A program made the position numbers and the translations under genes. Shown in pieces: positions 17,481 to 26,974 of a stretch of DNA of 64,000 bases (positions within the stretch are counted from its first letter, which is position 1; every line of letters starts with the position of its first letter). The notes beneath the pieces were generated by a model. That model was not told where the DNA came from. It worked only from the letters and a program-made list of their open reading frames with translations, and did no database searches. The stretch lies in assembly GCF_002149925.1 (NCBI RefSeq), contig NZ_MSLT01000002.1, positions 1 to 64,000 on the forward strand, written 5' to 3'. This DNA is from Thioflexithrix psekupsensis (GTDB taxonomy: Bacteria > Pseudomonadota > Gammaproteobacteria > Beggiatoales > Beggiatoaceae).

Positions 17481-18563
17481 TTAACCATGACGCGCCGCAA
17501 AATCCTTCATAAAATCAACCAACGCCACAACACCCGATTCTGGCATGGCGTTGTAAATACTGGCACGCATTCCCCCCACAGAACGATGTCCCGCTAAAGT
17601 CAATAAGCCCGCTTGTTCGGCTTCTTTCAAAAAGGGTTTTTCCAATTCTTCACGCGCCAAAGTAAAAGGCACATTCATCCAAGAACGCACCTCTTTTTGC
17701 ACAGGATTGTGATAAAAACCCGATTGATCAATATAATCATACAATAAAGCCGCTTTACGTTGATTCCGTACGGCCATTGCTGCCAAGCCACCTTGGGCTT
17801 TTAACCACTTAAACACCAAACCCGCGATATACCACGCATAAGTCGGCGGAGTATTAATCATTGAATCATTATCCGCTTGAACTTTATAATCCAAAACTTG
17901 CGGTAAATGCGCTTTCGCCTGACCAATTAAATCTTCTCGCACAATCACCACAGTAATTCCCGACGGGCCAATATTCTTTTGTGCGCCGGCGTAAATTAAA
18001 CCAAATTGATTCACGTCAATAGGACGCGATAATAAAGTGGAAGACATATCAGCCACAACCGGTACATTTCCCACATCGGGAACGTTTGAAATTTCTAAAC
18101 CATTAATGGTTTCATTTGGGGTGTAATGAAAATAGGCCGCATTCGGATTACATTTCCATTCACTGCGGGCGGGTAGTGCGGTATAACGAGAAGATTCTGC
18201 ACTGGCGACGACATTGACTTGACAGTGACGTTTTGCCTCGTCGATGGCTTTTTTCGACCAAATGCCCGTATTTAAATAATCGGCTTGGGTGTTGTCGCGT
18301 AATAAATTCATAGGAATCGCAGCAAATTGCGCGCTGGCTCCGCCTTGTAAAAACAACACTTTATAATGCGCAGGAATCGCTAATAATTCGCGTAAATCCG
18401 CTTCGGCTTGGCTGGCAATAGACACAAATTCTCGCCCACGGTGGCTCATTTCCATCACGCACATGCCTGAATTCTGCCAATCTAACAATTCGGCTTGGGC
18501 TTGTTGTAAGACTTCATAGGGTAATGTGGCGGGGCCTGCACTGAAATTATAGGGTCTTGACAT
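17481..18563 (-). CDS. serC: Phosphoserine aminotransferase
   Basis: 360 aa from ATG 18563 ([15 protein letters not shown]), the family's usual start; the open frame extends 20 codons further up without a homologous N-terminus. PLP-dependent enzyme converting 3-phosphohydroxypyruvate and glutamate to phosphoserine; also used in pyridoxal phosphate synthesis. Visible are [11 protein letters not shown], the PLP lysine in [12 protein letters not shown], and the C-terminal [17 protein letters not shown]. The upstream region towards IS630 copy 2 (18564-18710) should contain its promoter. Confidence 0.97.
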   Translation of the reverse strand: MSRPYNFSAGPATLPYEVLQQAQAELLDWQNSGMCVMEMSHRGREFVSIASQAEADLRELLAIPAHYKVLFLQGGASAQFAAIPMNLLRDNTQADYLNTGIWSKKAIDEAKRHCQVNVVASAESSRYTALPARSEWKCNPNAAYFHYTPNETINGLEISNVPDVGNVPVVADMSSTLLSRPIDVNQFGLIYAGAQKNIGPSGITVVIVREDLIGQAKAHLPQVLDYKVQADNDSMINTPPTYAWYIAGLVFKWLKAQGGLAAMAVRNQRKAALLYDYIDQSGFYHNPVQKEVRSWMNVPFTLAREELEKPFLKEAEQAGLLTLAGHRSVGGMRASIYNAMPESGVVALVDFMKDFAARHG

Positions 18564-18710
18564 GGTTTTCTCTTTTTTTGGGTTGAAAAGCGCAATGGTA
18601 ATGCGCTTAGGCTGACTTGGCAAGCGGCTAAAATGCAGCCTATTTTTTTCTCATTATGTTAGACTTAAACACGCTAAAACCTCCTGCGTTCCTGCGTTAA
18701 ATTGCCGCTA

Positions 18711-19841
18711 TACCAATTTTTTCAGAGTCGTATAATAATACTTTTTAAATAGGAGAGAATAATGAACAAGAGATATGAAGATTTAGAAGAGTTAATGTCA
18801 ACAGGTGAAGCGAGAGAAGTGAAGCGAGCGATGGCAGTAAGAATGTCTTTGCTTGGTTTTGTGCGTGCGGAAGCGGCTTTAGCGTGTTGTGTCAGTGTGC
18901 AATTTGTGGATAAATGGAAAGCCATTTATTTAGCGTCAGGGGTGGAAGGATTAAAGTTAGCGTATAAAGGCTCGCCAGGGTATTTAAAGCCGCGTGAACG
19001 AGAAGATGTGATTAATTGGATACAAGAAAAGAAGACAATAACAATAGAGGAACTAAAGAGATACTTAAAAGAGGAGTATGATGTTTTCTATTCTTCAAAT
19101 ACTTCTTATACTAAATTATTAGAAGAAGCGAATTTAAGTTATAAGAAGACACACAAAGAGAATTCGGCAAAAGATGAGGTAAAAGTAGAAGCTAAAAAAA
19201 AAGAGATTAAGGATTTAATAGATAAGGAGCGTGAACAGATAGAAAGTGGAGAGGTAATGTACTGGATGCAAGACGAAAGCCATCAGTTGTGGGGAGATAT
19301 TTGTGGTTATGTTTGGTCGAAAAAAGGAGAAAGAACGTCAATAAAGATGAGTAATTATCGCACTTCTCAAACGTGGTATGGAGCGGTGAATATTTATACG
19401 GGAGAATTTATTTTAGATAGGGCAAAGAAAGCTGATACAAAATATACGATAGACTTTATTAACTGGCTCATTTACAGATATAAAGAAGCCCGTCATGTGA
19501 TTATTTGGGATGGTGCAAGTTATCATCGTTCTGAAGGTTTAAGAACTTATTTAGAGAAATTAAATGGGGGACTTCCAGAATCAGAATGGAAAGTTCGTTT
19601 ATTAAGATTTGCGCCCAATGCCCCAGAGCAAAATCCAGTCGAGGATATTTGGCTTCAAGGTAAGAATTGGGTCAGAAAGAATTTTCATCGTCTATCAAGC
19701 TTTAAAGAAGTCACTAGTATGTTTGAGACCTTTTTGTCAGGTAAAGTGTTTAAGTTTAATAAAATTAAACAGTATCTTATACCTAATATCTAGGTAGATA
19801 TTAAAACTTAATTTGTTTTTATATCTCACATAATTTTGGTA
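18711..19841 (+). mobile_element. IS630-family element copy 2 (1131 bp)
   Basis: Starts TACCAATTTTTTCAGAG at 18711 and ends ATAATTTTGGTA at 19841, flanked by TA duplications 18709-18710 and 19842-19843. It lies between serC and mrdA; its right end is only 15 bp from the mrdA start codon and its transposase is transcribed towards mrdA. Confidence 0.93.
18762..19793 (+). CDS. IS630-family transposase, copy 2
   Basis: 343 aa, same protein as the copy at 2441-3472, with D171, D250 and E294 of the DDE site intact and AGGAGAG before the ATG. The stop codon lies inside the near-palindrome AATATCTAGGTAGATATT. Confidence 0.95.
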   Translation: MNKRYEDLEELMSTGEAREVKRAMAVRMSLLGFVRAEAALACCVSVQFVDKWKAIYLASGVEGLKLAYKGSPGYLKPREREDVINWIQEKKTITIEELKRYLKEEYDVFYSSNTSYTKLLEEANLSYKKTHKENSAKDEVKVEAKKKEIKDLIDKEREQIESGEVMYWMQDESHQLWGDICGYVWSKKGERTSIKMSNYRTSQTWYGAVNIYTGEFILDRAKKADTKYTIDFINWLIYRYKEARHVIIWDGASYHRSEGLRTYLEKLNGGLPESEWKVRLLRFAPNAPEQNPVEDIWLQGKNWVRKNFHRLSSFKEVTSMFETFLSGKVFKFNKIKQYLIPNI

Positions 19842-19856
19842 TATTTTGAGTTTCCC

Positions 19857-21776
19857 ATGTCCTTATTTTCTTTTCTATTTCCTTTCAAACGACGATCCTC
19901 ACGCCGGGTAGTGCTTAAAGATGCAGTACAAGAAACACGCTTGTTCAGCACACGGGTTATTTTGGGATGGATGGGGATGTTGTTGGCGTTGTCTTTTATT
20001 GTGGTGCGTTTGGTTTACTTGCAAGTGGTTGATCATGAACGTTATACCACTTTATCAGAGAGCAATCGTTTAAAAATTCTCCCGATTCCACCCACTCGCG
20101 GCTTTATTTTTGACCGCAATGGGGTGTTGTTGGCCGAAAATCGTGCTTCGTACCGTTTGGAGTTGATTCCTGAGCGCATTCCTAATCTGGATGAAACCAT
20201 TAACGACCTGCGCACGTTGGTGCATATCAGTGAAGAAGATGTCACGCGTTTTCGCCAACAAATGCGACGTTATCGCCCATTTGATCCGGTGCCGTTGCGT
20301 TTTCGTTTGACGGAAGATGAAGTGGCACGTTTTTCGGTGCAAAGTTATCGTTTTAAGGGGGTGGGGATTGAGTCGGATTTAAGCCGATATTATCCGTTGC
20401 ACCAGAGTGGTGCGCACATTATTGGTTATGTGGGGCGTATCAGTGAAGAAGAATTGAAAGTGATCGATCCCTCCAATTATCGCGGAACAAATTATATTGG
20501 CAAGACGGGGGTGGAAAAGTCTTACGAGCGTTATTTACACGGTCAAGTGGGCTATCAGGAAGTGGAAACGGATGTGCGTGGTCGTGTATTGCGGGTGTTG
20601 GCGCGTAAAGCTCCCGCACCGGGTAAAAATTTGTATTTGAATATTGATATGGCGTTGCAGAGTTTTGCCGAAGAGTTAATTCGAGATGAGCGAGCGGCTA
20701 TTGTGGCCATTGATCCGCAAAATGGCGCGGTGTTGGCTTTGGTGAGTATGCCCAGTTATGATCTGAATTTATTTGTTGGCGGAATTGATGCTAAAACCTA
20801 TAAAGAATTGCGTGATTCGCCAGATCGCCCGTTATATAACAGAGCCATTCGCGGACAGTATCCGCCGGGATCAACCATTAAATCTTTTGTGGGATTGGCA
20901 GGATTAGAATATGGCATTCGCACGGAACATTCGCGGGTGTGGTGTTCGGGCGCATTTCAACTCAAAGGACAATCTCATCGTTATCGAGATTGGAAACGCA
21001 GTGGTCATGGTTCTGTCAATTTCCACACTGCTGTAGAACAATCTTGTGACGTGTATTTTTATGATCTGGCACACGATCTGGGGATTGATCGCTTGCATAC
21101 TTTTATGACGCGATTCAAATTTGGACAGAAAACCGGTATTGATCTGGTGGGTGAGTTGTCCGGTTTAATGCCTTCACGAGAATGGAAACGCCGCGCCCGC
21201 AAAGCCGCATGGTATCCCGGGGAAACGGTGATTACTGGAATTGGTCAGGGTTACATGCTGGCGACTCCGTTACAATTGGCGGTGGCGACGGCCACTTTAA
21301 GTATGCACGGGCAGTTTTTGCAACCCAGAGTGGCTTTTGCCACTGAGGAAGCCAGTGGTCATGAGAGCGAAGCCATCCCCGCACAACAGCGAGATCAGGT
21401 GCTTTTGAAGGAAGATAATTTTTGGGTGCAAGCCATTTTGGGTATGGAAGCGGTGATTTATGGTTCTCGTGGCACTGCACGCAAAGTGGCACGAGGCGCG
21501 CCTTATCGCTTTGCGGGAAAAACAGGAACGGCTCAAGTTTTTGGTATTAAGCAAGATGAGCGTTACAATGCGGCGCGGTTAGATAAACGTTTACACGATC
21601 ATGCGTGGTTTGTTGCTTTTGCGCCGGTGGAAAAACCCCGTATTGCTATTGCAGTGATCGTAGAAAACGGCGGCGGTGGAAGCAGCACAGCGGCTCCGAT
21701 TGCGCGAGAGGTGATGGATTTTTATTTGTTAAATAATCCTGCTACCTTGTTAAGTCAACCTGCTACAACAAAATAA
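19857..21776 (+). CDS. mrdA: Penicillin-binding protein 2 (peptidoglycan transpeptidase)
   Basis: 639 aa from ATG 19857; the frame is open back into the IS end, but those codons are IS sequence. One N-terminal membrane helix (LGWMGMLLALSFIVVRLVY), a PBP dimerisation domain (IPPTRGFIFDRNG), and a transpeptidase domain with SxxK in PGSTIKSF, SxN replaced by SCD in VEQSCDVYF as usual in PBP2, and KTG in FAGKTGTAQVF. It cross-links lateral-wall peptidoglycan with RodA and MreBCD during rod elongation. The usual partner rodA is not adjacent, and mreBCD are 25 kb away. IS630 copy 2 has separated this essential gene from its native upstream region. Confidence 0.96.
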   Translation: MSLFSFLFPFKRRSSRRVVLKDAVQETRLFSTRVILGWMGMLLALSFIVVRLVYLQVVDHERYTTLSESNRLKILPIPPTRGFIFDRNGVLLAENRASYRLELIPERIPNLDETINDLRTLVHISEEDVTRFRQQMRRYRPFDPVPLRFRLTEDEVARFSVQSYRFKGVGIESDLSRYYPLHQSGAHIIGYVGRISEEELKVIDPSNYRGTNYIGKTGVEKSYERYLHGQVGYQEVETDVRGRVLRVLARKAPAPGKNLYLNIDMALQSFAEELIRDERAAIVAIDPQNGAVLALVSMPSYDLNLFVGGIDAKTYKELRDSPDRPLYNRAIRGQYPPGSTIKSFVGLAGLEYGIRTEHSRVWCSGAFQLKGQSHRYRDWKRSGHGSVNFHTAVEQSCDVYFYDLAHDLGIDRLHTFMTRFKFGQKTGIDLVGELSGLMPSREWKRRARKAAWYPGETVITGIGQGYMLATPLQLAVATATLSMHGQFLQPRVAFATEEASGHESEAIPAQQRDQVLLKEDNFWVQAILGMEAVIYGSRGTARKVARGAPYRFAGKTGTAQVFGIKQDERYNAARLDKRLHDHAWFVAFAPVEKPRIAIAVIVENGGGGSSTAAPIAREVMDFYLLNNPATLLSQPATTK

Positions 21777-21920
21777 TGGGGTTTGTAAACTGATTATTTT
21801 GTTTGAATTAGCATTTATCGGATTAAAAAAATTAAATCCCTTACCCTTATTCAGGTATTAAAAATAACTCATGCTCCTCCATTTTGGGGATAAAAAAATA
21901 TTTTTTTAGGAGAAATGAAA

Positions 21921-22397
21921 ATGAGTCGAAATTTGCCTGATAGCGTTCTTAAAAAATCGGTTGAAATAGCTAGAATAGAAAAAGTAATAGATTCTGAATT
22001 ATCTTGGAAAGATGAGAGTGGAAATAAAAACTATAAAAAAACAAATTTTGTGCCTGTTAAAAATAAAATAGATAAGGCAACAATCCGAAATTTATTTTTT
22101 ATGGCTGCGTATAAAAAAAGTAGAATTATAGATGAATGTGAATATAGTTTTGCTTTATTTTATATGGAAAACAATACACGGTATCCCATTTTACAACTAG
22201 AAGTCTATGGTCAATTTCAGCAAAGTCATCGCAGCAGTGAATTTAGTGAAATATTTTTTGGCCCGCATCTTCATTTTTATAATACTCAAATAGAACTTGA
22301 AGAAGAACTGGGATGTAATGACTTTCAAGAATGGGTTAGTTTATATTGCCATATTGCAAAAATTGAGCTAAAAATAGAAATTAAAACTCCTTTTTAA
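21921..22397 (+). CDS. Unknown 158-aa protein, first gene of accessory pair
   Basis: ATG 21921 is chosen over ATG 21915 because AGGAG (21908-21912) is then at a normal eight-base spacing. The protein is soluble, Lys/Glu-rich and low in GC compared with mrdA. The C-terminal half alternates strands (YSFALFYMENN, YPILQLEVYGQFQ, FFGPHLHFYN) before two helices. I do not recognise the family. The gene sits 17 bp upstream of a DUF1828/1829 gene on the same strand. The codon bias towards A/T and the adjoining STAND gene suggest an acquired island. Confidence 0.6.
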   Translation: MSRNLPDSVLKKSVEIARIEKVIDSELSWKDESGNKNYKKTNFVPVKNKIDKATIRNLFFMAAYKKSRIIDECEYSFALFYMENNTRYPILQLEVYGQFQQSHRSSEFSEIFFGPHLHFYNTQIELEEELGCNDFQEWVSLYCHIAKIELKIEIKTPF

Positions 22398-22414
22398 AAC
22401 TAAGGTGAATGACT

Positions 22415-23140
22415 ATGATTAATTGCTGTGAACTATTTAAAAATCTTGGATTTACTGCTGAAAAAACAAAAGGTTGTGATGGTTCAGATGTCCTAAGAAT
22501 AACAACGCCTTCTACATTTTCAGACGGGCAGCCTGTTTTTTTCTATTTAATTAATAATAATGAAAAAATCCAATTGACAGATGATGCTTCAACGTTATTT
22601 AAATTCGTTAAAGATGGCTATGAAATGAAAAATAGATGGAAATCTATCTACTCTATCATAGACAAATATGAACTTAATAGAAACAACGGTGAAATTTACA
22701 TTGATGTAGATAATTCTAATCTATGGCAAGGCTTTGGCCAATTTATAGCTTGTGTCAATGAAATTATTAATTATGAAAAAGGTCTTCACATTGCACAACC
22801 CACTTTAGATTTTGTAGAAATGGTGGCAGCCGAATTAGAGAAAATAGCCCCAATACAAGAGAGAAATCCTGTTATTATCGGTGGCAGTCATAAAGAATAT
22901 ACCTTTAATTTTAAGCAAAATGATAGATATGTCGATGCTGTTCCAGTTCATCCCACATCAACAGGTCATTTACTTCGTAAATTAGTAGATATAAGATTGG
23001 CACAACCTGAATTAGACATTTTAATTGTGCTTAATGATAATAATGTGGATAAAAACAAGATTGATAAAGAAATGCTTGTATTAAGCAGTATGGCCAGTGT
23101 GATTGACTTTACTGATTTGAAGCAATTGCGAGTTCATTAG
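22415..23140 (+). CDS. DUF1828/DUF1829-type protein
   Basis: 241 aa from ATG 22415 (AAGG nine bases before; ATG 22409 is too close). Residues ~15-110 carry the DUF1828 pattern: CDGSDVLRITTPSTFSDGQP, a middle strand IQLTDDASTLFKF and a helical end. Residues ~130-241 look like DUF1829 (IIGGSHKEYTFNFK, LLRKLVDIRLAQPELDILIV, MASVIDFTD). Proteins of this family are mostly found in accessory or phage-linked loci and lack a proven function. The 17-bp spacing from the preceding gene suggests an operon. The stop lies directly at the left boundary of a MITE copy. Confidence 0.75.
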   Translation: MINCCELFKNLGFTAEKTKGCDGSDVLRITTPSTFSDGQPVFFYLINNNEKIQLTDDASTLFKFVKDGYEMKNRWKSIYSIIDKYELNRNNGEIYIDVDNSNLWQGFGQFIACVNEIINYEKGLHIAQPTLDFVEMVAAELEKIAPIQERNPVIIGGSHKEYTFNFKQNDRYVDAVPVHPTSTGHLLRKLVDIRLAQPELDILIVLNDNNVDKNKIDKEMLVLSSMASVIDFTDLKQLRVH

Positions 23141-23300
23141 ATTTGTCTGAATCAGAATTTACAGACACAAGAATTTTCAAAATTGATTCTTGCCAGTCGT
23201 TTATTTTCAACAGATTTCTTATTCTTTAATTCTGAAAATCCTAAAATTCTGTAAATTCTGATTCTGACAGAAAAATTTTATGAATGACTTAATTTTGGTA
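23141..23300. repeat. MITE-family copy, left end truncated
   Basis: Arms TGAATCAGAATTTACAG (left) and CTGTAAATTCTGATTCTG (right) form a long inverted repeat. The right end runs through GAATGACTTAATTTTGGTA to 23300 with a TA after it, as in the complete copy at 56800-56990. The first ~34 bases of that copy are not found here. It separates the DUF1828/1829 gene from the NACHT gene. Confidence 0.8.
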
Positions 23301-23337
23301 TAGTTCTTATTTTTTAATCAACTAAGGAATATTAACA

Positions 23338-26329
23338 ATGGATATTCAACAACTAAAAACCATCTACATTAGTCAAATCAAAGATGATTTTACTGATCAA
23401 GAAATAAACCCAAATTATTTTAACGCATTAAACAGTGGTGTTAATTTGCTGTTTAAAGCTGTTTATCTTGAGCGTGAATTGGCTCATTTGTTCATTTCTT
23501 CATTAGAAGATGTTTTGGGTGAAAAAAGCACGGATTATAATGCGTTTGCTGCTTTCGTAACTTACTTGGAAAAGTATTTAAAATTTATATGCAAAACATC
23601 TGGATTAAAATCTGAATATGAATCGCTCAGTGGTTTTATCAAAACCTTGTTTTTAGATAATGCAAGTTTTCCATGTCATGAGAGAAAGGATATTAAGAAA
23701 CTCTCAGGACAAGCCCCACTGCGTGAATTTTTGTGTACGGCACATTGTGCGCGCCTTGATGTGGCTCACGCCAAAGAAAAACAACAAATTATGCCCAATT
23801 GGTGCCAGAATCAAGTTGAAATTCTGAAAAACCGCAATGCGGTATTAATGGTTTTTGTATTGGCTACCTTAAAATATCAAGAGGCTTTGAAGGCTAAAAT
23901 TCGCACTGAAGAAGTGAACAATGAACCCTCTATAAAATCTTATTTGGAAAAAGTGGTTCAAAAGTTTTCCAGCTTGGAAAATGGTTTTGTTGAGTTAAAT
24001 TGTGCGGGGAATGGCTATAGAGGAAATGTGCTAGAGTTGTGGAAAAAAACCGATGGAAAACGGTTTTTTCTATTTGCTGACGCGGGAATGGGAAAAACCA
24101 CTACCCTACAATATATGGTGTTGCAAGAGGCAAAAGTTGTTTAAATAATACGGCTGTGCCTTTTCCTGTTTATATTGAGTTGAAACTTTTTTCACCGTCA
24201 ACTCCCCTGACTGCTTCTGTCGCCAATCAATTGGGATTGCCTGTTGGATCTACCGAGAAATATTTAAAAGAAGGGAGATTATCCTTATTTTTAGACGGGC
24301 TAAATGAAGTGTCTATCGGTCAAAGAAATGAGGCGATTAGAAATATTCAATCTCTTCTTAATGATTATCCTGATGCACCTGTTATTGTAACTTCGAGAAA
24401 TCACTATATTTTTCAGTCAAATCAAGAAGAACAACTTCCTCAGTTTGAACTGCGAGAAATGGATGATGAACAGTTAAAACTGTTTTTTGCTAAAAATGGC
24501 TCGCCTCAAGTTAATGCGCTTTTTAATATTGAAAAAGAAATTGAGCAGGCTGAGGGCAGCAATTTCTTAAATTGGTTGCGCGTGCCTATGTTATTTAAGA
24601 TGTTGCTCAGTATGGCTGAGGACATTTGTGAAAAATTTCCTGAGCCTGAACCCCAAGACAAAAGAATGGCGGTTTTTGAAGAACGTACACAAACTCAACT
24701 TTCTGTAATAGAGTACTTTATCAATGGTATTTTTGAACGAGAACAAGGACGAGACAGTGGTTTTAATCCCATTGCTTTTGAAACGTTATTGAAGGATTTG
24801 GCAGTTCATCTTTGGGATAGCAATGAACAACATGGCTCGATTAGAACCAGTGAAGCGGTGGATTTTTTAAGAGAAGCCATTAAAAATGGTTTTCCTAATA
24901 CCGACGTGAGTTATTTCTTAGATAAGTCTGTTGAGTTACGAATCTTAAAAAAAGATGGGATGCTTTATAGCTTTGCTCATGAGGAGTATTTTAATTATTT
25001 TAACGGATTAAAAAGTCGGCGGTAATTATCGTGCTTTACTCTGAAGCTGATTTATTAGATGAGAAAAAAGAGCTTTCCATTCTCACACAATGGCAAAGAG
25101 AGCCTCCCACTGACTCCAAATTACGCGATATTGCTCGAATTAATCCTTTATTAGTCGCAAGGTATTTAAATAAACTTCGTCGTCCACCTCTGGAATTTAA
25201 AGAAGAGATTAAGCATTTATACATTGCTTTTGTTAAGAGTAAAAAACCAAATCGAGCTTTCTTAGCTTCTCAAGCCTTATATGAATTAAGATATTATGAA
25301 GAGCTGTTTTCCGTATTTGCAGAAATTCCTGTGGTCTCGGAGAAAACGCACGGCTTGCTATTAGCCCGTTTATTCAATCAGACCGCTTCAAGTTTTGTAT
25401 TTAATTTGCTTAAACAATTATTTAGCCGCTATAGAAAAAATCCAGATGCGACCTCTGATGTGCTTTGGCGGTGGGCGGTTGAGGCGTTGCCAAATGATTT
25501 AATACTACGAGAAGAAAACAAAGAAGATGTATTGGCTATTTTTGACTTTTTCTTAGCGCAACCGCAATACTCTGACACTTTACATTGGTTTGATGAAAAA
25601 TTTGAAACGCTGCATTCGCAATTCGTTATCAAAATAGAGCAGTCTGAAAATACAAAATTTTGCTCCCGCTTTTACAATCATTATCTTGCGCGTTGTGATG
25701 TTCAAGAAGTGATGCCCCTGCTACAGAATATGCGGCAAAAAAAGCTGCATATTGATATTTTTGCTGTCAATAAAATTGTTCATAAAATTATTGGCTTTGA
25801 AGCAAGAAATGCGCTTCTTCAGCAAATGCGCGACGAAAACATTGCGCTGGATACGGTGACTTATTCCATTTTGCTCACCAAAGCTCCCGATTTTGCACAG
25901 GCCAAGGCGATTGTGCAGCAAATGCGCGACGAAAATATTGCGCTGGATACGGTGACTTATTCCACTTTGCTCACCAAAGCTCCTGATTTTGCACAGGCCA
26001 ACGCGATTGTGCAGCAAATGCGCGACGAAAACATTGCGCTTAATACGGTGACTTATAATACATTACTGGACAAAGCAAAAAAAAGTAAAGAACCTTTAAA
26101 TGTCTTTCTGGGCTTACTTGAAGAAATGATACAGCTTGGACTTAAACCCAATTTTCCCCCAAATAAACCCCCTTACACAACTTTTGCCGTCGAAGATAAA
26201 ATTAGACGTTCCCTAAAGCCCTTTGCCACATGGAAAAAAAACCAACAAGCTGTTTTAAATCAAAAACCCCCACACTTTAAAAAAGCATGGCAGGATTTTT
26301 TTAACAGTTTTTTCTATCCTCAAAATTGA
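23338..26329 (+). pseudogene. HEPN-like / NACHT NTPase / PPR-repeat protein, broken by two -1 shifts
   Basis: Three consecutive open segments (23338-24144, 24156-25025, 25031-26329) belong to one ancestral gene. Segment 1 has a helical N-terminus with RLDVAH at residues 139-144 (R-x4-H, as in HEPN domains, where RNxxxH is usual) and Walker A DAGMGKTTT at 248-256. Segment 2 has the NACHT Walker B LFLDGLNEVS, sensor-like VIVTSRN and a helical lid ending FAHEEYFNYF. Segment 3 is helical and ends in three 32-residue PPR-like repeats (VTYSxLLTKAPDFAQAxAIVQQMRDENIALDT). Segment 1 to 2 joins if one A is restored in GGCAAAAG (EAK-SCLNNTAVPF). Segment 2 to 3 joins if one A is restored in TTAAAAAG (GLKKSAVIIV). 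With both, the gene is 998 codons. It may be a decayed gene, a homopolymer sequencing error, or recoded. AAGGA precedes the start. Confidence 0.75.
25820..26107 (+). repeat. 96-bp tandem repeats encoding PPR-like units
   Basis: CAGCAAATGCGCGACGAAAA recurs at 25820, 25916 and 26012, exactly 96 bp apart, with only a few substitutions between units. The encoded 32-residue helical-hairpin repeat resembles a short pentatricopeptide motif (TYSTLLTKAPDFAQA then IVQQMRDENI). Near identity of the DNA shows recent expansion. Confidence 0.85.
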
Positions 26330-26382
26330 AAAACCAAACCATGCTATAAAAAATTATTTCATTCAGGTATGAAAAACAACCC

Positions 26383-26967
26383 ATGACCCTCCATTCTTTT
26401 TCCCACCTTTACTCCCCATTAAGTGAAGCCTTGCAAAAATTGGATGCCCTCAGCGATGCGGCAGAAACGCATGGGATTTTATGTGGTTTATTGTGTTTAA
26501 GTCCGCATCCACAAGCGGATTGGGAACGTTATTATCAACGTTTCTTACGCTATGTTTTAGACGATACTAACCGTTTAAAAGCCGATCCACGTTGTCAGCA
26601 TTTATTGCAGGCTTTACAAGATTATACTGAATCGCAATTGCGCAGTAATGAATTGACTTTTTCTCTGTTATTACCCGATGATCATTTGCCTTTAGTTGAG
26701 CGGGTGCAAGCCTTAATGAATTGGTGTACGGGATTTTTATTTGGTTTGCATTTAGAACAGCCTTTTGCCACAGCGCAATTAGATGCGGATATGCAGGCTT
26801 TTTTAAATGATATTTCCGCCATTTCTCAATTGGCATTGCCCAGTCAAGACGATAACAGTGATGAAGCAGATTATATGCACGTATTAGAATATGTGCGCAT
26901 GGGCGTTTTAACCTTGTATCAACAACGGTATTATCAAAATCCGCAAAATCAGTCACAAATGGAATAG
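26383..26967 (+). CDS. ygfB: YgfB/UPF0149 family protein
   Basis: 194 aa. Helical YecA/YgfB family with the conserved AETHGILCGLLC near the N-terminus and the NWCTGFLFGLHLEQ block in the centre, then ADYMHVLEYVRMG near the C-terminus. Function is not enzymatically defined; in Pseudomonas a homologue affects regulation of pepP-linked and AmpG pathways. It is 7 bp upstream of pepP, the usual gammaproteobacterial order, which supports the assignment. Confidence 0.92.
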   Translation: MTLHSFSHLYSPLSEALQKLDALSDAAETHGILCGLLCLSPHPQADWERYYQRFLRYVLDDTNRLKADPRCQHLLQALQDYTESQLRSNELTFSLLLPDDHLPLVERVQALMNWCTGFLFGLHLEQPFATAQLDADMQAFLNDISAISQLALPSQDDNSDEADYMHVLEYVRMGVLTLYQQRYYQNPQNQSQME

Positions 26968-26974
26968 AACAAGA

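Noticed and set aside
19609..19797. 62-codon frame inside IS630 transposase
   Set aside because: Out-of-frame shadow present in every copy; no evidence of a second protein.
25820..26107. CRISPR-like 96-bp tandem repeats
   Set aside because: Contiguous, in frame and coding for helical repeats; no spacers.
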